Origin: Dehalococcoidia bacterium
Lineage (GTDB): Bacteria; Chloroflexota; Dehalococcoidia; Lucifugimonadales; UBA3495
Reading direction: 5' to 3'
Assembly: GCA_022823105.1 (NCBI GenBank)
Contig: JAJDXU010000026.1
Location: forward strand, 1 to 8,135
Length of the DNA: 8,135 bases
This document shows positions 1 to 5,278 of this stretch, one piece after another. The notes beneath the pieces were generated by a model. The model made no database searches, was not told where the DNA came from, and was given only the letters and a program-made list of their open reading frames with translations. A program made the translations under genes and the position numbers. The number at the start of each line of letters is the position of its first letter. The stretch's first letter is position 1.

Positions 1-284
1 AGGTCCCGGAATCCGTCGGTGGTGATCAGGCCCACCCGCGCGCCCTTCCGTTCCACCAACGTGTTGGTGGCCACGGTGGACCCATGAATCACCAGGTCCG
101 TCTCGCCCAGGAACCGGTCCAACGATTGACCGTACGCCTCGGCAGCCTCCCGCAACCCGGTCATCACCCCCACCGAAGGGTCGTCCGGGGTGGACGCGGT
201 CTTGAAAAACCGCGGCTGTCCCTCGTCGCCGGCCACCACGAAGTCGGTAAATGTGCCCCCGACGTCTATCCCGATCTTGTACAA
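1..284 (-). CDS. Hydantoinase/oxoprolinase family protein, N-terminal part (runs off the left edge)
   Basis: The first 94 residues of a hydantoinase/oxoprolinase-type protein (N-methylhydantoinase A, 5-oxoprolinase or acetone carboxylase beta family). These are ATP-using cytosolic enzymes that open hydantoin or lactam rings or carboxylate ketones. Visible are the N-terminal actin-like phosphate-binding motif IDVGGTFTDF (residues 6-15) and the family block HGSTVATNTLVERKGARVGL (67-86), followed by TTDGFRD. The start is TTG at 284: an AGGAGG sits 6 nt upstream, the frame closes at a TGA (327-329) a little further up, and no in-frame ATG lies between. Family members usually run to several hundred residues, so most of the gene lies outside the window. 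Substrate cannot be told from this piece. A partner hyuB-like subunit, if any, would lie further left. It is divergent from the aminotransferase gene at 499. Confidence 0.9.
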   Translation of the reverse strand, partial: MYKIGIDVGGTFTDFVVAGDEGQPRFFKTASTPDDPSVGVMTGLREAAEAYGQSLDRFLGETDLVIHGSTVATNTLVERKGARVGLITTDGFRD

Positions 285-290
285 CTGGAA

Positions 291-296
291 CCTCCT
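291..296 (-). promoter_or_regulatory. Ribosome binding site that fixes a TTG start
   Basis: A perfect AGGAGG read on the minus strand, 6 nt before TTG at 284-282. It is the main reason for choosing a TTG start for the hydantoinase-type gene. Confidence 0.75.
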
Positions 297-331
297 GATG
301 CGTGTGTCGGCGAGTTTGTCCTGTCGTCAGC

Positions 332-337
332 ATCATA
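332..337 (-). promoter_or_regulatory. Possible -10 element for the hydantoinase-type gene
   Basis: TATGAT read on the minus strand matches the sigma-70 -10 consensus at 5 of 6 positions and lies about 48 bp before the TTG start. No good -35 box is seen at the right distance, so this is weak. It lies in the 214-bp divergent gap 285-498, which otherwise shows only the aminotransferase promoter. Confidence 0.22.
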
Positions 338-469
338 CGCCATGCCGGTAGCGTTCCGTATCAGATGGCACCAACGTTTGAGGCGATGTGCATACTCTGC
401 AATCGTCATTCAGGGAAAGCCGGAGATTGTACACGGGCCACGCTCCAAGACTGGGCCGGCCGGCGGCTT

Positions 470-478
470 TGCTATACT
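470..478 (+). promoter_or_regulatory. Extended -10 promoter candidate for the aminotransferase
   Basis: TGC followed by TATACT gives an extended -10 (TGn plus a 5-of-6 hexamer). There is no convincing -35, which extended -10 promoters can do without. Transcription would start near 485, leaving a leader of only about 14 nt that begins right at the Shine-Dalgarno sequence. That very short leader is a point against it. Confidence 0.35.
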
Positions 479-484
479 GCTGCG

Positions 485-492
485 AAAGGAGG
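485..492 (+). promoter_or_regulatory. Strong ribosome binding site deciding the start at 499
   Basis: AAAGGAGG ends 6 nt before ATG 499. It rules out the in-frame upstream ATG at 388, which has no such site and would add 37 residues unlike the family. Confidence 0.85.
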
Positions 493-498
493 AGGATC

Positions 499-1404
499 AT
501 GGCGGATTACACTGCATATTTTAACGGCGAGTGGATACCCTTCAGCCAGGTCAAGATCGACCCCATGGACCGCGGATTCATGGTGGGAGACGTGATCTTT
601 GACGTGGCCCGGACTTTCAACGGCAAGAGCTTTCGGATGGAGGAGCACATCGACCGGCTCTACCGTTCGCTGAAGTACGTCCGCATCGACCCCGGACTCT
701 CTCCCCGCGAGATGTACGATATCAGCGAGGAGGCGATCGCCCGCAACGAAGCACTGCGGGATGAGGTGGGAGACTTCACCATAACGCAATTCATTACTCG
801 CGGTCCGGGAAGTTGGTCCCGAGACGCGGGGCCGCCCACGGTGTGCGTGAAGATCTCGGCGGCGGCGTTCGGACGCTACGCGAAGCTGTACGATGACGGA
901 GCCCACGGCGTAATCACCCGCACCCGGAGCTACCCGGTCGATGCGCTCGACCCCAAGGTCAAGCACTACAGCCGCATGAACTTCAACCTGGCCGACCTGG
1001 AAGCGGCGGACGTAGATCCGGAGGGTTGGCCCATCCTCACCGACTCTGAAGGCAACCTGACCGAAGGCACCGGCTATAACGTGTTCCTGGTCACTGACGG
1101 AGTGATCCGCACACCGGGTGACCGAAACATCCTCCAGGGCATCTCAAGGGGGATGGTGTTCGAGCTGGCGGAGCAGCTTGAGATTCCCCTGGTGGAAGAG
1201 GACCTGCAACCCTATGACATGTACACCGCTGACGAGGCGTTTTTCTCCAGCACCACCCCTTGCGTGCTGCCGGTAACCGTAGTGGATAAGCGAGAGATCG
1301 GAGACGGACGCCCGGGGCCGATAGTTCAGCAACTCCTGTCAGCATGGAGCGAGACCGTCGGAGTGGACATCGTTGACCAGATGGCCCGGTTCGACCGGGG
1401 TTAG
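499..1404 (+). CDS. Class IV PLP-dependent aminotransferase (branched-chain / D-amino acid / R-amine type)
   Basis: A 301-residue fold-type IV aminotransferase, the usual length for this family of cytosolic enzymes that move an amino group between an amino acid or amine and a keto acid. Landmarks: DRGFMVGDVIFDVARTF (24-40), RMEEHIDRL (46-54), the PLP lysine K155 within DPKVKHYSRMN, and LTEGTGYNVFLV (187-198), whose E189 is expected to contact the PLP ring nitrogen. The Tyr-x-Arg signature that marks true branched-chain aminotransferases appears absent (93-102 reads FTITQFITRG). The DRGFM...FRMEEH region recalls R-selective amine transaminases and D-amino acid transaminases. The exact substrate is therefore open, although automatic annotation would probably call it IlvE-like. 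The gene is preceded by an excellent ribosome site and followed by a strong hairpin, so it is probably transcribed alone. Confidence 0.92.
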   Translation: MADYTAYFNGEWIPFSQVKIDPMDRGFMVGDVIFDVARTFNGKSFRMEEHIDRLYRSLKYVRIDPGLSPREMYDISEEAIARNEALRDEVGDFTITQFITRGPGSWSRDAGPPTVCVKISAAAFGRYAKLYDDGAHGVITRTRSYPVDALDPKVKHYSRMNFNLADLEAADVDPEGWPILTDSEGNLTEGTGYNVFLVTDGVIRTPGDRNILQGISRGMVFELAEQLEIPLVEEDLQPYDMYTADEAFFSSTTPCVLPVTVVDKREIGDGRPGPIVQQLLSAWSETVGVDIVDQMARFDRG

Positions 1405-1436
1405 GAGGGCCGAAAGGGACGTCCATTTACCTGTTG

Positions 1437-1464
1437 TGGAGGGTGTCCGATCAGACACCCTCCA
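1437..1464. terminator. Hairpin terminator between convergent genes
   Basis: A perfect 11-bp inverted repeat (TGGAGGGTGTC / GACACCCTCCA) with a 6-nt loop. It sits 33 nt after the aminotransferase stop and 40 nt after the stop of the convergent gene at 1504, so it can serve both. Neither side has a long T-run (only TTTA follows on the plus strand), so it may pause or protect transcript ends rather than act as a classical intrinsic terminator. Confidence 0.6.
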
Positions 1465-1503
1465 GCTTTATGGCCCCCGCATGTTCCTGGTTTGTTCGTC
1501 CGG

Positions 1504-2397
1504 TTACGGCAGATATTTGTCCTCCATCTCCCGGATCCGGTCTGCCCCGAGGATCCCGCCGTTGGTGGCGACGCCCCACCTGCTCTGCGCCGCCGTCGCC
1601 AGGAACTCGTCGATGGCCTCCGTGCCGCGTTCCTGGAATTCGTGCAGGAAATCCCACGACGCCTGCAGGCCGGCCATCGTGGTCAGCGCGGGATACCACG
1701 CGGCCGCCGCGCCCGCTTCCTGCAATTCTTCCAGCGTAGGGTGGGTCTGGCTGCCATGGGTGAACAGTGGGAGCACCGGGCCCGGTATCCGGCGGATCGC
1801 TTCGACGTTGTGCTCCCAGGACGATACAGCCGGGCATACCACATCCACGTTGGTCTCGCTCTTGTAGGCCAGACAGCGTTCCATCACCTCCTCAAACGTC
1901 GCCCCGGGGACACCCATGAAATCGCAGCGGGCCACGATCACGAAGTCGGGGTCAAGTTCCATCTTGGCATCCATGGCGGCCCTCAGCTTGCCCACCATCT
2001 CCTCGATGGACACGCACCGTCGGCGCGGCCCGGACTTGGGCGGGTACACCTGGTCCTCAAGGTGCGTGCCGGCGATGCCCGCCCGTATATACTCCTGTAC
2101 AGTCTCGTAAACTTGGACGGCGTCCCCATAGCCCGTGTCCATGTCCACAAATGCGGGAATGTCAATCGTGTTCACGATGCGCCGGGCATTGTCCACCATG
2201 TCGCGCATGCTGGTGCCGCCCTCGGTCTGGCCCATAAGCTGCGCCGACGTGTTGCCGCCCGACATATAGAAGGCCTCGAACCCGGCCACCTCCGCCATCT
2301 TCGCGCCCATAGCGTTCATCCCGCCTGCCAATACGAAAATCTCCTCCCGTTCAAACAGTTCCTTGAGCCTGGTGGTCATGCGCTTGCGCTCCGGCAT
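1504..2397 (-). CDS. Isocitrate lyase / PEP mutase superfamily protein, catalytic-cysteine motif absent
   Basis: A 297-residue TIM-barrel protein of the isocitrate lyase/PEP mutase superfamily, whose members make or break C-C or C-P bonds beside a carboxylate using Mg2+. Seen: AGGMNAMGAKMAEVAGFEAF (24-43), FVDMDTGYGD (83-92) with Mg2+-ligand aspartates D85 and D87, and THLEDQVYP (111-119) with E114-D115. In (methyl)isocitrate lyases the next loop reads K-[KR]-C-G-H with the catalytic Cys. Here it reads K121-S-G-P, so the protein is not a canonical lyase. Carboxyphosphonoenolpyruvate mutase-like or oxaloacetate decarboxylase-like chemistry is more plausible. The start at 2397 is chosen for GGGGG 7 nt upstream; an internal ATG at 2379 has a poorer site. 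The dehydrogenase gene upstream has the same orientation but lies 189 bp away, with a separate promoter candidate between. Confidence 0.9.
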   Translation of the reverse strand: MPERKRMTTRLKELFEREEIFVLAGGMNAMGAKMAEVAGFEAFYMSGGNTSAQLMGQTEGGTSMRDMVDNARRIVNTIDIPAFVDMDTGYGDAVQVYETVQEYIRAGIAGTHLEDQVYPPKSGPRRRCVSIEEMVGKLRAAMDAKMELDPDFVIVARCDFMGVPGATFEEVMERCLAYKSETNVDVVCPAVSSWEHNVEAIRRIPGPVLPLFTHGSQTHPTLEELQEAGAAAAWYPALTTMAGLQASWDFLHEFQERGTEAIDEFLATAAQSRWGVATNGGILGADRIREMEDKYLP

Positions 2398-2432
2398 AAA
2401 CGTACCCCCTATCGCGTCGATTGGATGGTGAG

Positions 2433-2461
2433 AACGTACGCCCTTCCACCGTCGGTTTCAA
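2433..2461 (-). promoter_or_regulatory. Sigma-70-like promoter candidate for the PEP mutase-family gene
   Basis: Read on the minus strand: TTGAAA (2461-2456, 5 of 6 to the -35 consensus), a 17-nt spacer, then TACGTT (2438-2433, 3 of 6 to the -10). It would give a leader of roughly 30 nt before ATG 2397. The -35 is good and the -10 weak. Confidence 0.35.
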
Positions 2462-2494
2462 GCGGACGCCACCCGTCGTCCGTGGCCGCGTGCC

Positions 2495-2516
2495 CGCGTT
2501 TCGGGCTGAAACCGCG
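2495..2516. other. Imperfect hairpin in the 2398-2586 gap
   Basis: CGCGTTTC pairs with GAAA-c-CGCG across a 5-nt loop, with one bulged C. It lies about 70 bp beyond the stop of the dehydrogenase gene, so it could end that transcript, but there is no T-run. The rest of this 189-bp gap shows only the promoter candidate at 2433-2461. Confidence 0.25.
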
Positions 2517-2586
2517 TGCCGGACTGGCAAGAAATCAGTGAACCGCTCCGGCGTGAGCCTTCGGACTGCAATCTGCGCCGGCCCGA

Positions 2587-3489
2587 TTAGCCATGACGCC
2601 TGTTGCCGTCTTTCCCCACATGCTCGGTAAGCTTCCGAATCGTTTCGACGAATGTGCGGTCGCGATCCCTGGTTTCCGGCGATTCTGCGCCCAGCGGCGT
2701 GCTCCCGATGAACTCGTACATCTCTGCCACTCCCTCGAACAGCTTGGGCGTCATCCCCAACTGCGCGAAGGTGTCTCGGATTTCCTCCATCTCGCTCACC
2801 CAACGGCGCGACCGCGGCGGCACGGTGGGGATGGTGCGTTCCATCCGCTGCAAAACAGCCTGCTGCCCACCCTGAAACTCGGCCAGCAGGGGCTCGGTCA
2901 GCCCCATCAGCTCCGCCGCCATCAGCAACTCCGTGTACAACGCCCAAGACCCTTTGGTCATCGCCGCGTAGCACATCTTGATGCCAGAAGCCTGGCCCAC
3001 CGCTCCGTCCAGCGTCAGCACCGTCAGACCGAAATCGTTGAGTGCGGCGAAATCTTCCGCATGTTCGCCCGAAGCGTAGAAATGGGGACTGTATCCGGCC
3101 CGCGGCGGTCCGCCGATGATCGACGCGTCGACGAAACGCCCGCCAGCGTCGGCAATCACGGGTTCCAGCTCCCGCACCAGCTGAGGAGAGACAGCATTGC
3201 ACTCGGCGAAAAGCACACCCGCCCCCGTCGCAGTGATCGCATCGGCGATTTGCCGGCACAGTCCCGGCACCGCCGCCGACACCGTCATCGACATCACCAG
3301 GTCCGCACGCTCCACCAACTCTTCCATGGTGGCTACGTCGCGGATTCCGGCCTGCTCCGCCAGGCTCTGCGTCCGCTCGCTCCGACCCTCCAGGCACGTG
3401 ATCACATCCAGTTCATGCTCACGGAGTCGCCGTCCCACGGCGTGGCCCATGTCGCCGGGACTCAATATGGCTACGCTGCTGATTTCCAT
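2587..3489 (-). CDS. NAD(P)-dependent beta-hydroxyacid dehydrogenase-like protein (6PGDH-type Rossmann domain plus DUF1932-like C-terminus)
   Basis: A 300-residue protein of the beta-hydroxyacid dehydrogenase superfamily (3-hydroxyisobutyrate and 6-phosphogluconate dehydrogenase relatives), cytosolic enzymes that oxidise hydroxyacids with NAD(P)+. The N-terminal Rossmann fold begins VAILSPGDMGHAVGRRL (6-22), with SPGDMG standing where GxGxMG is usual, as in the DUF1932-containing subgroup. ECNAVSP (96-102) is the substrate-loop region. GIKMCYAAMTKG (169-180) carries the expected catalytic lysine K171. The helical C-terminus from about 190 matches that subgroup's domain. The start is ATG 3489, because residues just before the Rossmann strand begin there, with a modest GAGAG 9 nt upstream. 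The frame stays open far upstream to 4203, but that stretch crosses the promoter and lies antisense to the OsmC gene, so it is not coding. Substrate unknown; it is divergent from the OsmC gene. Confidence 0.9.
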   Translation of the reverse strand: MEISSVAILSPGDMGHAVGRRLREHELDVITCLEGRSERTQSLAEQAGIRDVATMEELVERADLVMSMTVSAAVPGLCRQIADAITATGAGVLFAECNAVSPQLVRELEPVIADAGGRFVDASIIGGPPRAGYSPHFYASGEHAEDFAALNDFGLTVLTLDGAVGQASGIKMCYAAMTKGSWALYTELLMAAELMGLTEPLLAEFQGGQQAVLQRMERTIPTVPPRSRRWVSEMEEIRDTFAQLGMTPKLFEGVAEMYEFIGSTPLGAESPETRDRDRTFVETIRKLTEHVGKDGNRRHG

Positions 3490-3512
3490 ATATGTCTGCT
3501 CTCGAGTTCGGA

Positions 3513-3525
3513 TTTTCAGTGAAAA
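3513..3525. promoter_or_regulatory. Small dyad, possible operator
   Basis: TTTTC-agt-GAAAA is an inverted repeat of 5-bp arms next to the extended -10 of the dehydrogenase, close to where its transcript would start. It sits in the divergent region shared with the OsmC gene. It is short and AT-only at the ends, so chance is quite possible. Confidence 0.2.
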
Positions 3526-3533
3526 ATATAACA
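3525..3533 (-). promoter_or_regulatory. Extended -10 promoter candidate for the dehydrogenase
   Basis: Read on the minus strand: TGT followed by TATATT, an extended -10 with a 5-of-6 hexamer. No clear -35 is seen. Transcription would begin near 3518, giving about 29 nt of leader before ATG 3489. This AT-rich patch stands out from the GC-rich surroundings. Confidence 0.45.
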
Positions 3534-3567
3534 TGGCCCGCGCCGGCAGCTGCCGCCGCGTCGCCCA

Positions 3568-3596
3568 TTGTTCCGCCCGGACCGTCATGCTAACGT
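3568..3596 (+). promoter_or_regulatory. Promoter candidate for the OsmC-type selenoprotein gene
   Basis: TTGTTC (3568-3573), a 17-nt spacer, then TAACGT (3591-3596) with an extended TGC just before it. A start near 3603 would leave a leader of about 22 nt carrying GGAGG at 3616-3620. The two promoter candidates of this 135-bp divergent region are about 35 bp apart. Confidence 0.35.
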
Positions 3597-3624
3597 TGTG
3601 CGACCTGAACAAAACGGAGGATTC

Positions 3625-4152
3625 ATGGCAAGCCACGCCGAAAGACCCGAACCGAATTACGACCCATTCCCGCCGGGACAGACTCGACGCGCCACCGTCA
3701 CCGAGGTGGACGTGGAAGACATGGGAAACATGCTGCGGCGCGCGTTCGTCGGACGCGACGTCAAGTTCACCATCTACTGCGACGAGGGGCCGAACGTCGG
3801 AGGCAACCATACCGCGCCCGCGCCGCTGAGTTATTTCGCCGCCTCCATCGCATTTTGAGAGATGACCCAGATCGAGAGGTACTCTCGAATGATGAAAGTC
3901 GAAATCACCGGCGTGCGAGCTCACATCGCCGTCCACTTCGGGCTGGAAGGATCTGTCCTCCAGGGCACCATCCAGGCCAGCGCTCCCAAGGTCGAAACCA
4001 GCTACGAGATCGAGTCGCCCGACGATCCGGAACGGGTGGCGGCGGTCCTGCGCAACGCGCGCAACGGCTGCTGGGTTCGCGCCGCGGTCGCCAACCCCAC
4101 GCCCTTCGAGGACAAATCGACCCTCAACGGCGAGCCCATCTACTTTGACTGA
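3625..4152 (+). CDS. OsmC-family peroxidase, predicted selenoprotein (in-frame TGA = Sec78)
   Basis: OsmC/Ohr-family proteins are small cytosolic peroxidases that reduce (organic) hydroperoxides with a pair of cysteines. Read through a single in-frame TGA at 3856-3858, this gene gives 175 residues, a normal OsmC length. The N-terminal half ends in GGNHTAPAPLSYFAASIAF (59-77), the family's approach to the peroxidatic residue at the start of the central helix. The TGA is codon 78, where that cysteine belongs. The frame then continues EMTQIERYSR and carries the family's EIESPDDPERV (128-138), NGC149W with the second cysteine, and a terminal LNGEPIYFD. The two halves are in the same frame, so this is not a frameshift. 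A SECIS-like hairpin follows the TGA. The start is ATG 3625 with GGAGG 4 nt upstream. The alternative is a nonsense mutation or base-call error at a Cys codon (one substitution). Standard gene callers would give a truncated 77-residue protein plus a fragment from ATG 3862. Confidence 0.85.
3859..3890 (+). promoter_or_regulatory. Putative bacterial SECIS element
   Basis: Just after the TGA the mRNA can fold UCGAGAG (3872-3878) against CUCUCGA (3882-3888): a perfect 7-bp stem closed by a GUA loop. The loop begins 20 nt after the UGA and its first base is G. From what I recall of bacterial SECIS rules (upper stem of 4 or more bp, loop about 16-37 nt from UGA, a G in the first two loop positions), this fits. 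SelB carrying Sec-tRNA would bind here. Folding and covariation have not been computed. Confidence 0.7.
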
Positions 4153-4173
4153 TTTTCCCCATCGATGGGATCT

Positions 4174-4199
4174 TGCGGGGGTGAGGGTGAACTCCCGCA
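4174..4199. terminator. Possible terminator hairpin between convergent OsmC and LUD genes
   Basis: TGCGGGGGT pairs with ACTCCCGCA (9 bp including one G-U wobble) around an 8-nt loop, 22 nt after the OsmC stop. A separate perfect palindrome CCCATCGATGGG lies just before it (4158-4169), preceded by TTTT. No T-run follows the hairpin on the plus strand, so termination is only a guess. Confidence 0.35.
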
Positions 4200-4215
4200 T
4201 CACGCGTCCAACCTT

Positions 4216-4253
4216 ACCGACGGCGGGTCACCACACCGACGGCGGATCACCAC
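4216..4253. repeat. Two tandem 19-bp units
   Basis: ACCGACGGCGGGTCACCAC (4216-4234) is followed directly by the same 19 bases with one change (G to A, 4246). The second copy contains the TGA stop and last two codons of the LUD gene, so the repeat looks like a small tandem duplication of that gene's end. Confidence 0.8.
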
Positions 4254-4864
4254 CCCAAACGTTCCGGTATCAGGATCATCGTGATCCGCCCCACTACGGG
4301 CTCGTGTTCCATCACCATAAATTTGCCGATCGGGGCGGGACCTGAGCCCCTGCCTTCCAGCCAGCGGTCGTGCATCTCAAGCGTGTACCCACGGGTACGC
4401 GCTTCCGCTTCGTCCAGCGTCGGGCAGATCTTCTGAGTGCCCGCCACCATGATCACCCGTCGCGCGCCATACGCGAACGCGCCGATCTGGCTGCCCGACC
4501 CGCTGGCGACCACGATCTCCCCTGTTTCGGCGATGGCCTGAACGCTCCCCACGAAGTAATCGGCGGTGGTCGTCGTGCGCCGGAACTCGCGCTGGGATGC
4601 CGCGTCGGGCTGAGCCAGCATCTGGTCGTGCAGGTTGATGTAGCGCTCGTTGCCGTTCATGTACTCGGTGTAGCCGATGGTGTCCAGCGTCTCCGACGTG
4701 CTGACGAACACCTCGCAGCCCTCCGGAACCAACGCCTTCAGCTTGGCCAGCGCCTCCTCTCTGCTCTCCACCAGTACGGCGTCCACGTTGCGCGCCGCCA
4801 GCGCCTCAATCGTCCGGCTGACGGATTCAACGGTGGCAGGAGCGTAGGTGGTTTCCGAGGTCAT
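4247..4864 (-). CDS. LUD-domain protein (LutC/YkgG-like, DUF162)
   Basis: A 205-residue stand-alone LUD-domain protein. LutC of the lactate-oxidation complex LutABC is the best-known relative, but many LUD proteins occur alone with no known role. Family marks: FVSTSETLDTIGY (53-65), a central block 106-145 with GEIVVASGSGSQIGAFAYGA (115-134) and VAGTQKI (140-146), then the conserved DEAEARTRGYTLEMHDRW (151-168), ending in LIPERLGW. The start is ATG 4864: AGGAG lies 8 nt upstream, while the ATG at 4870 would be only 2 nt from it and the ATG at 4900 has none. No LutA or LutB iron-sulfur partner is near, so lactate use should not be assumed. The gene ends TGG TGA, which shows that TGA is a normal stop in this genome. 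Confidence 0.85.
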   Translation of the reverse strand: MTSETTYAPATVESVSRTIEALAARNVDAVLVESREEALAKLKALVPEGCEVFVSTSETLDTIGYTEYMNGNERYINLHDQMLAQPDAASQREFRRTTTTADYFVGSVQAIAETGEIVVASGSGSQIGAFAYGARRVIMVAGTQKICPTLDEAEARTRGYTLEMHDRWLEGRGSGPAPIGKFMVMEHEPVVGRITMILIPERLGW

Positions 4865-4957
4865 ATCCATGTCTCCTGTTTTGGACTGGCGATGGGGCAA
4901 CCGGGTGATTGCTGCGGTGTTCGATGGCGATGGCTACGACCCGTTTCAGGCAACGAT

Positions 4958-5278
4958 TTAGCGGATTTCCAACTCGCGGACTTGGTTGTATCCCATGGCG
5001 TCGATTGCGTGATTAATCTCGACAAGGTGTTGGCGCAGCCTCGGCCAGGAGTTTGTGGTCAGGATCAGTACGCGGATGTTCCGGCGGGTAAAGTTCTGCT
5101 GGAAAGGCATCTGTTGGTCTGCCGTGATCAGGAGCTCGTAACCCGCGGTTTCTGCTCGGGTCAGGAGAGCGCCGTTGTGCAACTCGTGCCACCCTCGTTC
5201 CGCCGCAGTGTCCGTTTCGTGTGTTGGCAGGTTATGCTTCAGGGGCCTTGGGACGCTGTGATCCAGAAGTATCCTCAT
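4958..5278 (-). CDS. DUF5615-type PIN-like protein, putative toxin
   Basis: A 106-residue PIN-like protein of the DUF5615 type, usually regarded as the nuclease-like toxin of a pair with DUF433. It opens MRILLDHSVPRPLKHNLPTH (1-20), with the early acidic residue D6 typical of PIN-like folds. ERGWHELHNGALLTRAE (27-43), LLITADQQMPFQQN (49-62, D54) and VLILTTNSWPRL (70-81) follow. The start is ATG 5278, where the family's first strand begins; this start lies inside the upstream DUF433 gene (47-nt overlap, different frame), so translation is probably coupled. Sixteen further in-frame codons upstream do not resemble the family. PIN-type RNase activity is family inference, not proven, and toxicity in this group is poorly tested. 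Confidence 0.8.
   Translation of the reverse strand: MRILLDHSVPRPLKHNLPTHETDTAAERGWHELHNGALLTRAETAGYELLITADQQMPFQQNFTRRNIRVLILTTNSWPRLRQHLVEINHAIDAMGYNQVRELEIR

Noticed and set aside
388..498. Upstream start for the aminotransferase at 388
   Set aside because: The extra 37 residues overlap the promoter candidate and a near-perfect Shine-Dalgarno sequence, and they do not look like the family's N-terminus.
84..524. Plus-strand open frame over the hydantoinase-type gene and its promoter region
   Set aside because: It covers the minus-strand IDVGGTFTDF coding region and runs into the aminotransferase start. It has no ribosome site and no domain.
1492..2541. Long plus-strand open frame opposite the PEP mutase-family gene
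   Set aside because: Rich in His, Arg and Pro with no family resemblance. It is the antisense shadow of a GC-rich gene with clear motifs.
2593..3522. Long plus-strand open frame opposite the dehydrogenase
   Set aside because: Low-complexity Arg/His/Gln composition, no recognisable domain, and fully antisense to a well-supported gene.
3856..3858. Genome-wide reassignment of TGA to an amino acid
   Set aside because: The LUD gene ends TGG TGA at the family's normal C-terminus, showing TGA used as stop and TGG as Trp nearby.
3568..4152. Reading the OsmC region as two separate genes, or as a frameshifted pseudogene
   Set aside because: The two halves are in the same frame, so no frameshift is needed. 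Each half alone is an incomplete OsmC domain. The ATG at 3862 comes 3 nt after the TGA and has no proper ribosome site. A simple nonsense mutation remains possible, but the downstream hairpin and exact Cys position favour recoding.
4158..4169. CCCATCGATGGG palindrome as the OsmC terminator
   Set aside because: As a hairpin it has only 4-5 bp with a tiny loop, and no T-run follows. The larger hairpin at 4174-4199 is the better candidate.
3490..4203. N-terminal extension of the dehydrogenase by the open minus-strand frame up to 4203
   Set aside because: It runs antisense through the OsmC gene and across the AT-rich promoter region. The Rossmann fold starts immediately after ATG 3489.
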